Assembly: GCA_013372555.1 (NCBI GenBank)
Contig: JAAPAX010000001.1
Coordinates: 806,001 to 870,000, forward strand
Length of the DNA stretch: 64,000 bases
Direction of reading: 5' to 3'
Origin: Elsinoe arachidis
Taxonomy: Eukaryota; Ascomycota; Dothideomycetes; Myriangiales; Elsinoaceae
Below the pieces are notes generated by a model, which ran no database searches, was not told where the DNA came from, and saw only the letters and a program-made list of their open reading frames with translations. Every line of letters begins with the position of its first letter. The first letter of the stretch is position 1. Position numbers and translations under genes: made by a program. Below, one piece after another: positions 63,721 to 64,000 of this stretch.

Positions 63721-64000
63721 TCAAGAATCTTTACCCTCGTTACCCTCATCATCACCGTCGACACCCTCCCTCTCCTGTTGCTCAATCTCCATGATCCTGA
63801 CGAGGTCCTGCACGGGGTCGTAAATGCCTTCCTCCGCGGTCTCATGCCCTGCAGCTTGATCATTCGTCGCTTCTTCATCCTGATATGTAGGTGGAGACGT
63901 CTCAGGCGTACGAGTGTCGGGCAAGGCTCTACGTAAAGTATCCCTGTCGACGAAGAACCAGTCGTTTCCTCCATCCGTGTTTTGCACATCTTCGTGCTCG
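63721..64000 (-). CDS. Partial hypothetical gene, 5' part beyond the window
   Basis: An open frame that enters from the right edge and stops at 63721, giving at least 92 C-terminal residues. It includes NDWFFVDRDTLRRALPDTRTPE, an acidic Glu/Asp-rich middle and VQDLVRIMEIEQQEREG before an acidic end. No family is recognised. Composition and an uninterrupted frame suggest a real exon, but it is short. Confidence 0.5.
   Translation of the reverse strand, partial: EHEDVQNTDGGNDWFFVDRDTLRRALPDTRTPETSPPTYQDEEATNDQAAGHETAEEGIYDPVQDLVRIMEIEQQEREGVDGDDEGNEGKDS

Noticed and set aside
1..64000. tRNA genes, CRISPR arrays, transposons
   Set aside because: No sequence with paired tRNA A and B boxes, no regularly spaced identical repeats apart from the 75-base unit, and no transposase or reverse transcriptase-like frame was found by reading. 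A tRNA or repeat search program would settle this.

Overview
The window is nuclear DNA of a filamentous ascomycete (Pezizomycotina), most probably a Dothideomycete. The reasons are short GT-AG introns of about 44 to 70 bases (one of 189), compact gene spacing, a QutR-type repressor beside a QutA-type activator, and typical Pezizomycotina gene products. The class is inference from gene content; no marker fixes the species. I see no transposon, rRNA, tRNA or CRISPR array. All gene models were built by hand from codon continuity, splice sites and remembered family features.

Layout. 1-4.4 kb: a PDR-type ABC transporter running off the left edge. 5.1-10.2 kb: CCZ1 (Rab7 exchange factor subunit) divergent from mitochondrial methionyl-tRNA formyltransferase. 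11-14.6 kb: a membrane-anchored casein kinase 1 and cytochrome c peroxidase. 16-17.9 kb: an anion:cation symporter family (MFS) transporter with a 14-base exon. 18.2-22.3 kb: ribosomal protein eL31, AFG1-type mitochondrial ATPase and ribosomal protein uS12/RPS23. 22.7-30.9 kb: a Cys-rich, probably GPI-anchored surface protein, an unassigned mitochondrial carrier and a one-pass Kelch membrane protein. 31.7-38.3 kb: nucleoporin NUP133 followed by an in-frame orphan ORF, then DRE2 (Fe-S assembly). 38.7-44.7 kb: a DUF3405 Golgi-type protein, a histidine acid phosphatase and an STF2-like protein whose ATG seems to be split by an intron.

45.8-58.6 kb is a complete quinate utilisation (QUT/qa) cluster in the order qutR, qutA, qutE, qutG, qutB, qutD, qutC. 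Quinate enters through QutD. QutB makes 3-dehydroquinate, QutE makes 3-dehydroshikimate and QutC makes protocatechuate. QutA activates and QutR represses; the role of QutG is unknown. Ring-cleavage genes for protocatechuate are not in the window. A cytochrome P450 (59.2-60.8 kb) and the mitotic-exit kinase DBF2/SidB (61.2-63.3 kb) follow, and a partial unknown gene is at the right edge.

The least expected structures are three. (i) About ten patches inside genes where the + strand switches from C-rich to G-rich, nearly always at the right-hand end of the gene whatever its orientation. (ii) A decayed 75-base tandem repeat at 24.2-24.5 kb, each unit carrying a CTACCAG...CTGGTAG inverted pair. 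(iii) The reading frame that stays open for 217 codons after the NUP133 stop.
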